In this document: positions 22,045 to 33,300 of the stretch, piece after piece | How positions within the stretch are numbered: the first letter of the stretch is position 1 | How the letters are laid out: each line of letters opens with the position of its first letter | DNA from: Platycnemis pennipes | Lineage: Eukaryota > Arthropoda > Insecta > Odonata > Platycnemididae | Direction: 5' to 3' | Length of the DNA: 64,000 nt | Assembly (NCBI GenBank): GCA_933228895.1 | Contig: OW121854.1 | Span: 4,281,131 to 4,345,130 of the forward strand | Position numbers and translations under genes: made by a program | Notes under the pieces: generated by a model | Databases searched by the model: none | What the model was told of the DNA's origin: nothing | What the model saw: the letters and a program-made list of their open reading frames with translations, nothing else

Positions 22045-22708
22045 TCCAATGGGGGAGTTTACTGGGAACCGAAATCACTCTTTTGTGCTCGAAATCGTTA
22101 GATGGAAATGAAAAATGTTTATTAGTGAAAAAATTAGTCTTCTTACCGAAGCTATTCGCTCATAAAGGCAAAATTGAAATAAGCAAAAGGTGACGGCCAC
22201 CGAATCACCGAATAAGGATATCTACGTGATCCACCTTCCGTCCTTGACTACTTTGAGGAAGATCGGGAGAGGAGGCCTGCCTTGAAGAGATCTTGTCGCA
22301 TCCTGCGAAACAACTGAACAACGAAACGTTTTCCTATATACATTTGGTGTGACTAAAAGTGATCTGGAGTTCATTTGGTTATTCACGACGCAGTCGAATA
22401 CGCTATATGCCATTCGAAATAATCCTCATGGGGTCTTAACAACCTCTTCCATTGGCAGAGTCAGCTGTTTGTCCTCCATTGCGATTGGGCGAAGGAGCTT
22501 CGCGGTCTCAGTTGTCATTGGACGGAGTGTATGACGTACTAGTCCTTGGCACGGCCACTTTTCCGAAAGGGTCAAACACATCAGTTTTTCGCCGCTTATA
22601 ACTCGAGAACGACTCGCGAATCGAAGAACGTAAAATATTCTTAGTCTTCTTATTCTAAAAACTCTATCAGATTCAGCAGAAAAAGTAGATGGTAAACTAC
22701 CCCAAGTT
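22045..22708 (+). repeat. Dispersed repeat family R, copy 1
   Basis: Starts GGGGGAGTTTACTGGGAACCG and ends near TGGTAAACTACCCC, so the outer ~13 bases are inverted repeats. It shares the internal landmarks CGAAATCGTTAGATGG, AAATAAGCAAAAGGTGACG and ACTCGA with copies at 36829, 60355 and 62697. This copy is the longest. Confidence 0.8.
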
Positions 22709-22861
22709 TAAAGTACTGTACTCCTACCTTGAGAGCTCGGGTTAGTATCCTGGCAGTGGCAGATATTTTCAAGCACAGTTTTCGTTCCGTCGTTAACCCG
22801 TCATGCCCTTCTCCTTAACGTATTCCTCACTCATCCCAAAATGGACTCCTATGCTTTATCT

Positions 22862-23409
22862 ATGTCTACATAATACCCTGCAAGCCACCATAAATGTGTA
22901 TGGTAGGGAGTGAATTCTCACCAAACATGCATTAAATATCGTACTTTAAAAGGGTTAGTAATAATATTCTACTCTAAACTTAACAATTTCAAAAATATTA
23001 AAATAGCAAAGTAAGGATGCGAAAATATTGTGTTTTTTGGATTAGCTTAAAGTTGCATGCAATACCAACATGCAACTACCTATGCTATCCAGTGATACAC
23101 CTCCATTTATGCCAATGATTATATTTAGTCCCTCATTGCAGGAGGAAAGAGGGACATTTTGAACCTGTCAGTTCGGCAATCAATTTCTCTAATTTTATGG
23201 TTATGGTCCAGTCTACCGTATTAATTCGGTGTTCGCAAAACATTTTTAATATCATCAGTGAAATGTTATCTTGGAATTTATTTAAGAGATTAAGTCTAAA
23301 TTTCAACCTACGATCTGACAGTTATTCTCACTATAGTTCATTTAATAGACTGGTTGAAATCCTTAACGGCTTTATGGACCTAAGCTGCCGATCGCCTCCC
23401 GGTTATTAA
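22862..23409 (-). mobile_element. LINE-B 3' end, copy at 22.9 kb
   Basis: Collinear with the copy at 34069-34636 over roughly 500 bp. On minus it encodes a degraded C-terminal RT-ORF tail, with the untranslated 3' end at 22862 ending in a short microsatellite. It is 5'-truncated. Confidence 0.8.
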
Positions 23410-23469
23410 TTATCTGTGGTTTCTTTACCCGCCCTCGTGGGCGCTCCAGACCTGGAGGAAATGTGAATA

Positions 23470-25095
23470 CAGTTGAGCATCTTTAATCCGGCACAGTCGG
23501 GACCGAAGTGATGCCGGATTAGGGATTTTGCCGGACTATGGGTCATGCATGGCAACTGGTCTATTTCTGACGTCCTGGATGTTTTCATTGAAAGGAGTCA
23601 ATTATTTATAACACAATATATTCGTTTGCCATTTACTGAACATTATTTCAAAAAGAGTTACTGAGAATAATCAGAAAGAAATGGTTTCTTAATACACAAA
23701 GTTATTATTTAAAATTATCGAAGTTGCGCAGTGAGTGAAAATAACGGAATCTAAGCATTGTGCTTATTGCTGCACATGGTAAAGTTTCATACTGTTATTG
23801 GAAATGGTATAAAATTTGATATTTCTTATGCTGTGCTTTGCGTAACATAATTTCCTACCTCGCTCGATTTATTATCAGCTGATTCAGTGCGATGCCAACG
23901 CGAGGGTGTCGTGCGTACGGCCGCCCATCACTACGTCGCCGCGAGCGACCGGACTGGATTATTCTCTAAAGACCATCATCAATATAGCAGTCTTCCTTCA
24001 ACAATTTCAGGCTGATCGTCTTCATCCCCACTCGGATTTATTGTTATTAATTACCATTTCAATGATTTCATCATCTATGATATGTTATGTGATGATAATA
24101 TCGTGGCTTCTAACTAATCCTCTCGTCTAAATTTACCAATTCCATTTCCTTTAATTCAGGGTTATGGATGATGTTTGCAAACTCCATCATCATATTTTTA
24201 TCCTCAGAAACATGAAACTTTTTAAATCACCACTTATTTCGTCTATATCAAACCATAAAGCAGGCCACAATTTAAACCACGCGTGTTTTAGAACGGATGG
24301 CGAAATGCTATTGCCTGCACGTGAAATTTCCCGAATCACGTTTTGGATTGATCACGTCTATTTCTGAAGTAGTTCACCCCATCCATTAGCATTTGGCCAG
24401 AAATACTAACTAATCCCTTCACTTCGACGTAATCGAAACCAGGCTATCTAAATCTGCACTTAAATCTTCTTTCATAGTTTTTATCTCTGTTATGTAGTTC
24501 TTCGTGTCACTTTCACAGTAAAATTTTGATGATTTTTCTCTTTCAGCTTCTTAATGTGCTATATTGTTGAAGATCCCACGTAGTATATTTCAGTCAAACG
24601 CTTTACTATAGCATTAACGACGTCAAGCTTTTTCACGACCTGCACTTTTCCTGCGATGGTTAACATTTTATTCTGTTGCCACAACTGTATGGATGAGGCA
24701 TGTTTTGGGTGAAACATAAGGATATAACCAATAATTTTATCATATTACGTCTAGTGGTCGATCAAAAATGCGCGCGCCTTTGAAAGTGGCCGATCTGTAT
24801 ATTAGTCGTAGTCCGTCTCAGCTATGTCTTCAAATTTATATGTTTACTTCAAGTTCCAGAATAATTCCAGTGTACACGAAGTACCAGAAATTAATATGTT
24901 TAAATTAGTCTGATTCTCGAACTGGGAAAATTAACGTTAAGAATGGTATCTCGGTATTAATATTAGAATAATATCTCGGCAGGTTATGAAGCAATGTTCC
25001 GGTTAAAAATGTTTCGGCATTTCCACTAAGTACCAGGTAGTTGATCATGGCAAAATTGCCGGATTAGGGGTTCCCGGATTAAGGGTGCTCAACTG
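23470..25095. mobile_element. Non-autonomous pogo-like element, 1,626 bp, TA target duplication
   Basis: Left end CAGTTGAGCATCTTTAATCCG and right end (reverse complement) CAGTTGAGCACCCTTAATCCG are inverted repeats. The flanks are TA on both sides (23468-23469, 25096-25097). A second inner pair with GCCGGATTAGGG follows on each side. The CAGT terminus with TA duplication is characteristic of pogo/Tigger. No transposase ORF is visible inside; the interior is AT-rich with only short open frames. Confidence 0.87.
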
Positions 25096-25097
25096 TA

Positions 25098-25275
25098 TAA
25101 GGAGGGAGAAGGTGGAGAGAAGCAAGGCGTCGGCATTAGCTTGCTCTTGACGAAAGGCGCTAAGGCGGCTTAACGTCCCATCCGACGGTCGGAGTACTGC
25201 ACTCGATTGCTCTTCACATAAACACTCGAGCAGTGGCCGGTTCACAAATGGAAAATATCTTCCCGCGCCGGCCAA
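25098..25275 (-). mobile_element. SINE-B copy (minus)
   Basis: The reverse complement matches 49690-49805: CGTCGGATGGGACGTTAA, CTTTCGTCAAGAGCAA and CTAATGCCGACGCC, then CTCTCCACC. The head toward 25275 is degraded. The pogo-like element abuts its 3' side. Confidence 0.75.
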
Positions 25276-25625
25276 TATCGCCATAAAATATCATGATATC
25301 GCATGAAGTTACTGAAAGTTACTTTTGGTAATCATCTAAAGTAAGATCACATTATTCTAACAAGCCGAATAGTTTGTTTTCTGAGTTTGTTTCGATATCT
25401 TTAGATCAGCGGACAATACATGCACTAATTTACAAACAGTTGTTTTCAGTTCCTTTCAAAATTTGATCATGACGTCACATATAAACTACCAGACCACTGG
25501 AATTGAAAGAGAGAGTGAGAGAGAACTGCTGAGAATTTGAATTAGTAGATTGCAGAATAGTAAGTTTACAAACGTACTTGCTCCAGCTTAAGCGAAGGCC
25601 AACTAAACGGCTGTCTCTTTCCGAT

Positions 25626-25893
25626 ACTATGTTTTATAGTGATATTTATCGTCATATTTTATCGGGGCGCGATATCGTAATATTTTATTGGGACGCGATA
25701 TCATGATATTTACCTTGCCCCGATATATTATCGTGCCCCGATATCTTATCGTGCCCCGATAAAATATCGGGGCACGCTAAGACGATATTTATCGAGCAAC
25801 GATATATCGTCAATTTTCAAAACTCAATATCGGATTCGCGATATATTAAAATATCGCGATATTTTACGATATATAGATATATCGCCCAGGCCT
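25626..25893. mobile_element. hAT-like MITE remnant made of CGATAT words
   Basis: Dense palindromic CGATATATCG / ATATCG(G)GGC words. The right edge CGCCCAGGCCTAG reads, in reverse complement, CTAGGCCTGGGCGATAT, a terminus seen in hAT-type MITEs. The left end is not clear (a related ATATCGCC block lies at 25267) and no 8-bp duplication was found. Confidence 0.5.
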
Positions 25894-26811
25894 AGATGAT
25901 GCTTCCGATACTGACTTGGAGCCATAGCTAACTCCATAACACAAGTTTGTTTTCGCCGCTTCATGAAAAATGTTTAAATTTCTTAATACAATTCGTATTT
26001 ATTATATTTCTCCATTCCCCCCTGTTGAATTTCAACGGCACCGTCAGCTAGTACCTAATAATTGCCGATGAAGCGTTTCGCACATACTCTGATCTTTTCT
26101 CTCTGCTCTACGTTTCTTCAAGGAACTGCACCATAGGTTGAATGGCTTTGGCACTGAAGACACATCCACCTTTTGACTGCACCCTTTGGACCAAAGACCA
26201 CATAGGGGAGGGGAGGAAACCTTTCAGTCTAAGGTGAGGAAAAGTAACCTCATTGAATCGAAGTCCAAGTCCTTATCCTTTCAAGGCAATCTCCCTTGGT
26301 CAGAGTTCTTCCCTCTGCTTCGGTGGTGTCTAACCATATTATATTTTACATTTGACCTTTGTCAGTTGATGGATAGATGTTTTTATGTGAAATATTTTAC
26401 TCTGGTTGTACTTGTCATAAATACATTGAGACATCCGCTTATAATCCGATTACCGATGACCAATTTTAAACCGAACTATTTTTCATGCGAGTTGTAAATG
26501 GGTCTACTGTTTGTGGACCTCAAAATATTGCTGGTTTAATCTCTTTCCGCCGTGTCTTTCGGACTGTGTTATCATGATCAATCTCGAGTTAAAACGGATG
26601 TAAATCATTGAATATAATCCAAAATAAACCTAAAACATTAAAATTCAAGAGTACCTGAGTGAATACGACAGGGTTGTTTGTTGAAAAAAAAATACTCAGC
26701 AGCTTCATGTAATATGGTGGCGAGAGCTTGCGCAACTCCCGCGTCTGTTGTTCAGAGACAAATTCTGTTCGTGATTTGAGGTTATAATGCAGTTCTTCTG
26801 GTTCGAATGTA
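25894..26811. other. Unassigned intergenic stretch
   Basis: No supported gene or repeat boundary; one 103-codon open frame on plus (26186-26497) has no recognisable features. Confidence 0.3.
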
Positions 26812-26880
26812 AAGTCGTTTAAGAATTTTTGTGTTTTTTTTTATTACCATCAAGCCATTATGTGAAGATTTTCAACAAGA
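26812..26880 (-). pseudogene. Relic of a tandem paralogue: last codons and poly(A) signal of the JHBP/Grp7-like gene
   Basis: About 67 bases align with 30310-30380, the end of the gene at 30363-45231. The reverse strand reads TTGAAAATCTTCACATAATGG, giving LKIFT and a stop beside LKIFA and a stop in the intact gene, followed by the same ATGGTAATAAAAAAA. Similarity stops abruptly on the exon side. This suggests a duplicated gene now destroyed. Confidence 0.5.
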
Positions 26881-26999
26881 GGACATTTTTAGTTAAAGTC
26901 GCATTTTCGTGGCTTCCATATTGAATTGTAATTGGTTTTCAGGTTAAATGGGGGTTATCGAAGCATGCATTTTAACTTTTTCATTTTGAAGGATGATAA

Positions 27000-27370
27000 T
27001 TCGGAGGATTGCAGTCCATTCTATAGCCGAATTGGTTTTGAATTTATATGAAGAAGATTCTATAGTTGTGATTCCAAATTTATCTAAGAGTTGGGATGTG
27101 TGGGCAAAGGATTTTTGAAGAATCTCTAACCATTATCGAGGATGAAGTCATTCGTTGGATGTATTTCTGGTTCTCTTAGATGTACTGAATTCATATGGAA
27201 CCAGGCTTGTCTAATATAAATTTTTGTAGAGTTTGTGATTTTTGTGCTTTGAATTGAGAGAGGGCTGAAGCCCGAATACCCCACTTCCATACATAACAAT
27301 AGGTCTAATAATTACTTGGTAAATCAACTCCCCGCGGTGCAGGGAAAGCACAATTTTTCTGTTAATTAGG
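27000..27370 (-). mobile_element. Jockey-type LINE RT fragment (minus)
   Basis: The reverse strand around 27365-27260 reads LINRKIVLSLHRGELIYQVI then IRPIVMYGSGVFG, the thumb-region motif of Jockey-clade ORF2. Further downstream the frames are broken. Confidence 0.6.
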
Positions 27371-27545
27371 GGAAAGGGGACCATTAAGGATGATTTAAAA
27401 ATTTGTTTACGGTTTTCATGGACTTACCTCGAAGATTGTGTCATCGTTTTCGGCGAAACCTTTTTGTGTTCGCCAGTATTGTTGATACGCACCTGTAATG
27501 CGCCCTGCGAACCACGGTGATAGGGGGTGGAGATCACCATGCACC

Positions 27546-29023
27546 ATACTTGGGATTAACGATTGAAATTAATCGTTAAAAACGTGGTTAACTATTTAAG
27601 TTAATCGTTACTTTTTAGAAGAGTTAACTTTTAATCGTTGAAGTTATGCATTAACTGATACAAAATTAACTTCAGTTCATTTTTTTCGTTAATTTTTGGC
27701 GAATGTCGGCCTGTCCGAGTTTGGGCGCAAAGGTTGCCCAACAGACAAATGGGAAAATAAAACGGTGTCTAAGAATGCAAGGGTAGTTGTGCAAGAAAGC
27801 AATGAATAGACACAAAAGAATATGTGCATCCAAACACAAGCGGGGCTGAGGGGGGTGACCGCCAAAGTTTAAGGGAACGCACCCTCTTAGACGAGAAAAC
27901 ACGAAACCACGCGAAGACGATGTCCTGGAGGGCTCGTATGCCTTACCCGGTGACATCATTTCGTCAATACTACATAGTTGAAGCCGAGGAAGAAGGGTCG
28001 CATGAAAACCTATGACGGATAAGAATGGGGAGGGGTCCATTCAAGCAAACGTATCTGTTACGATGCGCCGGTCTGCGCATACCTTAAAAAATAAATGCAA
28101 ATGGGAGGAGGGGTGGGCGGGGGCCTTCTGGAGCCGCCCTGGTACTTTGAGCCCCTGGACCTCTTTAGAGCCCCATTGTGCCCCGACCCACACATTTAAC
28201 TGCCCACCACTTGCAGACAGGGGACAAGAGCACCACCACGGGAGAGGTATGGAGGAGGGCTACCCATCCAACCTCTGTCCCGGCCCAACGTTGCTTAGCT
28301 TCGGTGTTCTTACGGGAACCGGTGGTGTGTCAACTTAGGCCCCTGCCCCTACGCATGCCTTTACTCGGCGACATTGCGTCGTCAATACATCAGCCCGCAG
28401 TGAATCGCGAGAAAAGGTGCGCGGGCACACCCTCAGCATCCACTGTAACTCTATATGACTAAGCCGTTTCCACTGCAGTTTTACAATTGTGAAGGGATAC
28501 TTCACATCGCAATGTGGGAATCGATATCAAAAACTAACCTTAACGCACTTTCTACCGCTGAGAACAGTCTTTTGCGGCAAATTACAGACCCACCATGTTT
28601 CGTCAGAAAGTCTTACATTCACGAGAGCTTAAAAAATCCCGGAATCGGAGATCCACCTCAGAAAAATCGTCCAATCCTTTCAGAAGACACCAGGAAACCT
28701 GACCAACAACATTCTGGACGCATGGAACTACTACGAAAATCCCCACTTCCAATATATTTAAACAAATGGATACACAATGACAGTTTTTAGAGTCTGCTTT
28801 GTTTGACAAAACAAAAAAGAACCATCAAGCCCTCTATTACCACAGCATCCATTTTGGCCAGAGTAACTGAAAAAATTAACTCTTAACGTAAAAGTTATTT
28901 GTATTTAGCTCTCCCTCCGTTACTTTTTCATAAAAGTAACTTTTAACTTTAACTAGTTACTTTTTACAGAGATTAACTCTAACTCTAATCAGTTAGTATT
29001 TTTGGCAACTTCCCCAACTATGC
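27546..29023. mobile_element. Probable hAT-like element with TTAACT-rich ends, ~1.48 kb
   Basis: The left edge (ACTTGGGATTAACG) and right edge (reverse complement AGTTGGGGAAGTTGCC) are weak inverted repeats. Both sides are filled with TTAACGATT/AGTTAACT-type words (27546-27680 and 28870-29010). Flanking sequences do not give a clean 8-bp duplication, so boundaries are provisional. It carries a piece of a Jockey-type LINE. Confidence 0.45.
28455..28680 (+). mobile_element. Jockey-type LINE ORF2 C-terminal fragment (plus)
   Basis: The plus frame reads MWESISKTNLNALSTAENSL then LRQITDPPCFVRKSYIHESL. This corresponds to the family's conserved LR.IT.APWyVRN..IH.DL segment. Partial and diverged. 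Confidence 0.6.
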
Positions 29024-30344
29024 CGTGCACGCACTACTCACGTGCAACTAACAGCTGCAATGACACTATATTACATGGAAACACGTTACATGTAACAGTC
29101 ACGTGCAACCAGATGACTTGTATCGACGTGCCAATGGAGTGGTCAGAAATTCATTTATCTTAATATATTTGTCTGAACTTCCCTAGCTTGCCTGGTTTAG
29201 TACTGATGAAACATACATTATGCACCACATATCACTCGAACAATATTTCACGTACCTATCGCTTTGCTAAGCTGGCCAAAATGATCTCCTATGGTACGTG
29301 GGAAAAGTGACGTTTTAAATCTATCAGATCGTTGAGATTTGAAGACCACAGTGGTGGTAGACCTGGATTTTTAGCCGCTCCAATGGTTGAGGTTTTATTG
29401 CACCGTGTAATGGCAGTTCTTAAACAAAGCTCAAACCTGCCACCAATAATCTGAAGCAGGATTCGACTCCTCAATTCCTCGGATTTCCATGACGGTAAAC
29501 TCAAGGCTGCCATCACGGTCGGCATGCGGCGAGCGAATACATTTTTTTCAGCCGGACTTTGGGTGCGAGAAAATTTAGATTTAGGCACTGTCTCTCATGG
29601 ATAATACACCAAAGACACTAACGTGAGTATAAATAATAGGTGTTACAGAGGCCGTATCCAGTGGTCCTCATATCATGTTTAACCTGGAGTTTTTATACTG
29701 TCAAAAGGGTTCGAAATTTTCCCCTGGGTTCTCATGTATCTGAAGTCATCTGTTTGTCATTTATAATTGTATCTTAAATTTTTTATTATATTGTGCTATG
29801 GTGGAGACAGAAAGATTCTGGTTAGCTTTGAAAAGAGGGCGAGGCGAGGAAACCGTTTGATATCATCTTCTTTTTAATGTTGAAATTTCTTGGTGGCAAG
29901 GCGTTGAAATTCTTGCATGAAAAACAATGTCCATTTCATCATGACCCATTAAATATGGCTTTGTAATATTTTTATGACTCGGGATGATGGTGAAGATGTC
30001 ATGATCTACGCCTCCCAGTGCTTTAGTACGAAACAATCCTTTAATTCGTTTGAAAAAAGGATGGATACGATGTTTTACATTGATTATCGCGCATTGTAAT
30101 TGCAATGATATTTTACAAAAATGCATTTTATGGCTCCCCTCGAGCTGAGTTAGTATCAGTGTAGCTTAGAGAAGTAATCTTTGAGCTTTTTAATTGAGGA
30201 TTCCAAATTCGAACTTCATTTTATTCATAGCTCAATTCGGGGACTTAATAACTGATCGTGGTCATTTATGTATATCAGGATAAGAGGCAGACTCTCTGTC
30301 TTAGTCTTGAAACTGTAAGTCGTTTAAGTATTCTCGTGTTTTTT
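29024..30344. other. Intergenic, 3' of the JHBP/Grp7-like gene
   Basis: Short open frames only; nothing recognised. Confidence 0.3.
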
Positions 30345-30350
30345 TTTATT
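30345..30350 (-). terminator. Poly(A) signal AATAAA
   Basis: AATAAA on the minus strand begins 12 bases after the stop codon of the six-exon gene, followed by an A run. It is also conserved in the paralogue relic at 26.8 kb. Confidence 0.55.
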
Positions 30351-30362
30351 ACCATCAATCCA

Positions 30363-33300
30363 TTATGCAAAGATTTTCAACGTTTGGAAAGCACTGTATA
30401 AAGCACTCGTTACAATCTGTTCGTATTCATTGCTGTATAACTCGGAAAATGTTGTCATCATTGAATCTTGAATGCTGTTGAGCGTCCAATCAATCACTGG
30501 GTCGTAGTAATTTGTGTCAGTGGAAAAATCTCTGAAAAACATAGATTGGACAAATGCACAAGCATTTTAGATTATAATAAAACCGATCATGCTAAAAATT
30601 GAGGTGTGGGATGTAAAACCAGTTTTAGTTTTGCAGGATCTCTCACCTGATATTCTCTTGGAAAATTGAGAAGTCATGGACTTTCATATCACTGTAGCTG
30701 ACGCTGTAATTCACATGGAAGGAGTAATCGTATGCTTCAAATCCAATGAATCCATGATGGTTTGAATTCGCTATATTCAGTTCGAATCGACTTCTTGTCT
30801 GCAAAGAGGAAGAAGTGCACCAGTTATTGAAATAATGAATCTCAACGCCTTTAAGTTCTAAGGGAAGAATAATAGAATTAGTTTAAAGAAAACATCATTT
30901 ACATCTTTCTGGCTTTAAAACACTTTCAGATTTTTTCATTGATGCATGCACTATAGAAGGAAATAAGGGCGTTGAAAATGATAATGTAATGTGACCGACA
31001 CCTTTTGTAGGAGAGGAAAAAATGTTATTTAAAAAATGGAAGATTAAAGGGGGAACACAGCATAAAAACAAGTTCGTATAAAACTAGTCATATATTGCAT
31101 TCCGCCAGGAAACGACGAAGATGACAGGCACTGGACAAAAGCGAAAGGAATCAATGAAAAAACCAAGTGAAGCCACTGAAAGAAGAAGAAAACGTAAATT
31201 GATGAAGAGTTGCATTCAAGCAGAAAACATAATGTTAAAAAAATTTACTGTATGGCAGCAGTGAAAAAATCATAAACTAAACACTCAAAGAGGTAATTTG
31301 AATGCAACTTACGGAAATACTCCTTAGATTAGGATCAGATAATAGACAAAGATTTTAGATATTTGTCCGTCGGTAGGAATCTTCATATTTACTACTTTTC
31401 TCTCTCCATCCCTGCCCTAAGGAGTTTTGATTGTTGGAGGAAAATCTGAGTGGAACTTTTCTCACAGTTTGTGTGTGCCATGGATATTATGTTGGCAAGT
31501 TAGGGCAATGTTATAATGGTATCAGGGTCAGGTTTTGCTGAACTACAACCAATTTAAGCCGATTTATCTCTCTTTTAAACAGAACAATAGTTTAAATCCG
31601 TGATTCGTGTCGTCGAAAGATATTTTTAATGGGAGTTGAAACGTCGACATATTAGTAATGAGTTGATATTGATATAGGAAATGTAGTTGCCAACTTAATA
31701 GTTTTATAATTATTAAGGTTAGCTTTCTACCAGTGATGGTAGGTCTAAATGGACATTTGATACTTCCCACCCCCTAAATTTCACACGAAGTCCCTCTTCA
31801 GCCCCTCATACCTACCATCATTCCATCCAAGCTACCCGTTCTTCTCCTCCCTCTTCGCCGCTTACCCAACGCTCTTCCCTCAATCACCTCCTTCAAAACG
31901 CCATCCCCTTTTATTACCTTTTCCATCCACACCTTCTGCCTTCTCCTAATTTCATCTATCAAATTTCTTTCCTCTCCTAGCAATTCTAGCACTTCATCGT
32001 TATCTTACTTTCGACTCACCTTACTTTCTCCATCCTTCTCCACACCCACATCACAAAAGCCCCAAGTCTATATTCACCTTCCTTCCGCAAAGCCCTGGCT
32101 CCCGCCTCATGTAGTTCAACCCTCTATATTAAACTTTTCATCAGTCTTGTCTGTTTTCCCAACTCAACGCCCCTGTCATTAGTTCACAGCTACGAGTAAA
32201 AGCTTCTTTTGCCAATCCGATTCTCCTTCTCACTTCCACGCTGCTATGCCCTTTTTTCTCCCTCACACTACCTAGATAGCTACAAAGCTACCTGCTTTAC
32301 TTGAAAATCGCAGTATTTCGTTATAAGTTTAAAAAACAATGTGTGAGTTCTCTGATGTGTGAGTAGGATTACCTCAATTGATGGCACGTTCACGATGAGT
32401 TCAACGCCGAGGACATCTCCACTGCAGTCGATTCCCATCTTCCATGCGGGGTCAAACTTGGAGTGATCATACATGTGAGTGTTGTAGGTCGTAAATGTTC
32501 CAGACCAAGTCACGGAATTGGAGTCCTGTTGAGGTGGTTGGAAAACCATGAATGACGCGAAACAGTGTACGAGCAAGAGGGCTTTAACTTCGGTTTTCAT
32601 GTCATAATAATGTACGGATAGTAGTGTGGGCAATATAGTTCACTGATCTATAGTTCATCCGTTGGATCTATTCAGATGAACTATTCTCTGTCGTGTTGTT
32701 AGCGTAATATCAAGGGTGAACATATTTCACGAAGTTTTAGCAGGGTTGGATTGAAAGGAATCTGTCGTTTCCGTTGCATATTTACATCACTACTAACTCC
32801 ATCGTTTTTAAGATTCATAAACAATGAGCGAATGGTCTTACGCTTCTTTCCTCCGCTATTCATTTAGTACTTATATGCCGGCCGTTATATAAATGGCCTA
32901 TTTGGAACTTTATTTCTCAAGTTCTTCTCCTATAATTTTAGTAATTTAATTTTATTACGATAAAAATGACTGCCAGATTTGATACAATAGCTTTTTCTTA
33001 TTTCTCCTTGAATCCATTTAGAGTTGTTCCGCATTTCGAGGAACTACTCGTATCCGTTGCGTTGCTCAGGTGGATTCTGCAATCCGGGTTTTCCAACGCG
33101 TTCATTACTTAGCAGAAAACTGTTTTGCCAACTGCCCTGCTGTCGACCTCAGGCCAACTGCCCTGCTGACGACCTCAGGCCAAGAATCATCAACGGTTCA
33201 TCCTTGACCTGAGGGCACCTGCAGGACACCTGGCGAAACCGTTCTCTCCTAAGCAACGAACGCAAGCCCGGAATACAGAATTCATCGAGGAACCATTCCC

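Noticed and set aside
32526..32600. Alternative first exon with a signal peptide (MKTEVKALLLVHCF) in frame with exon 4
   Set aside because: It would skip three phase-matched exons and a better signal-peptide exon. The same bases contain a usable acceptor just before exon 4. An alternative promoter is not excluded.
33128..33179. 26-bp direct duplication (CCAACTGCCCTGCTG)
   Set aside because: Only two copies, next to the 3' side of Penelope-like element 2; too little to call a feature.
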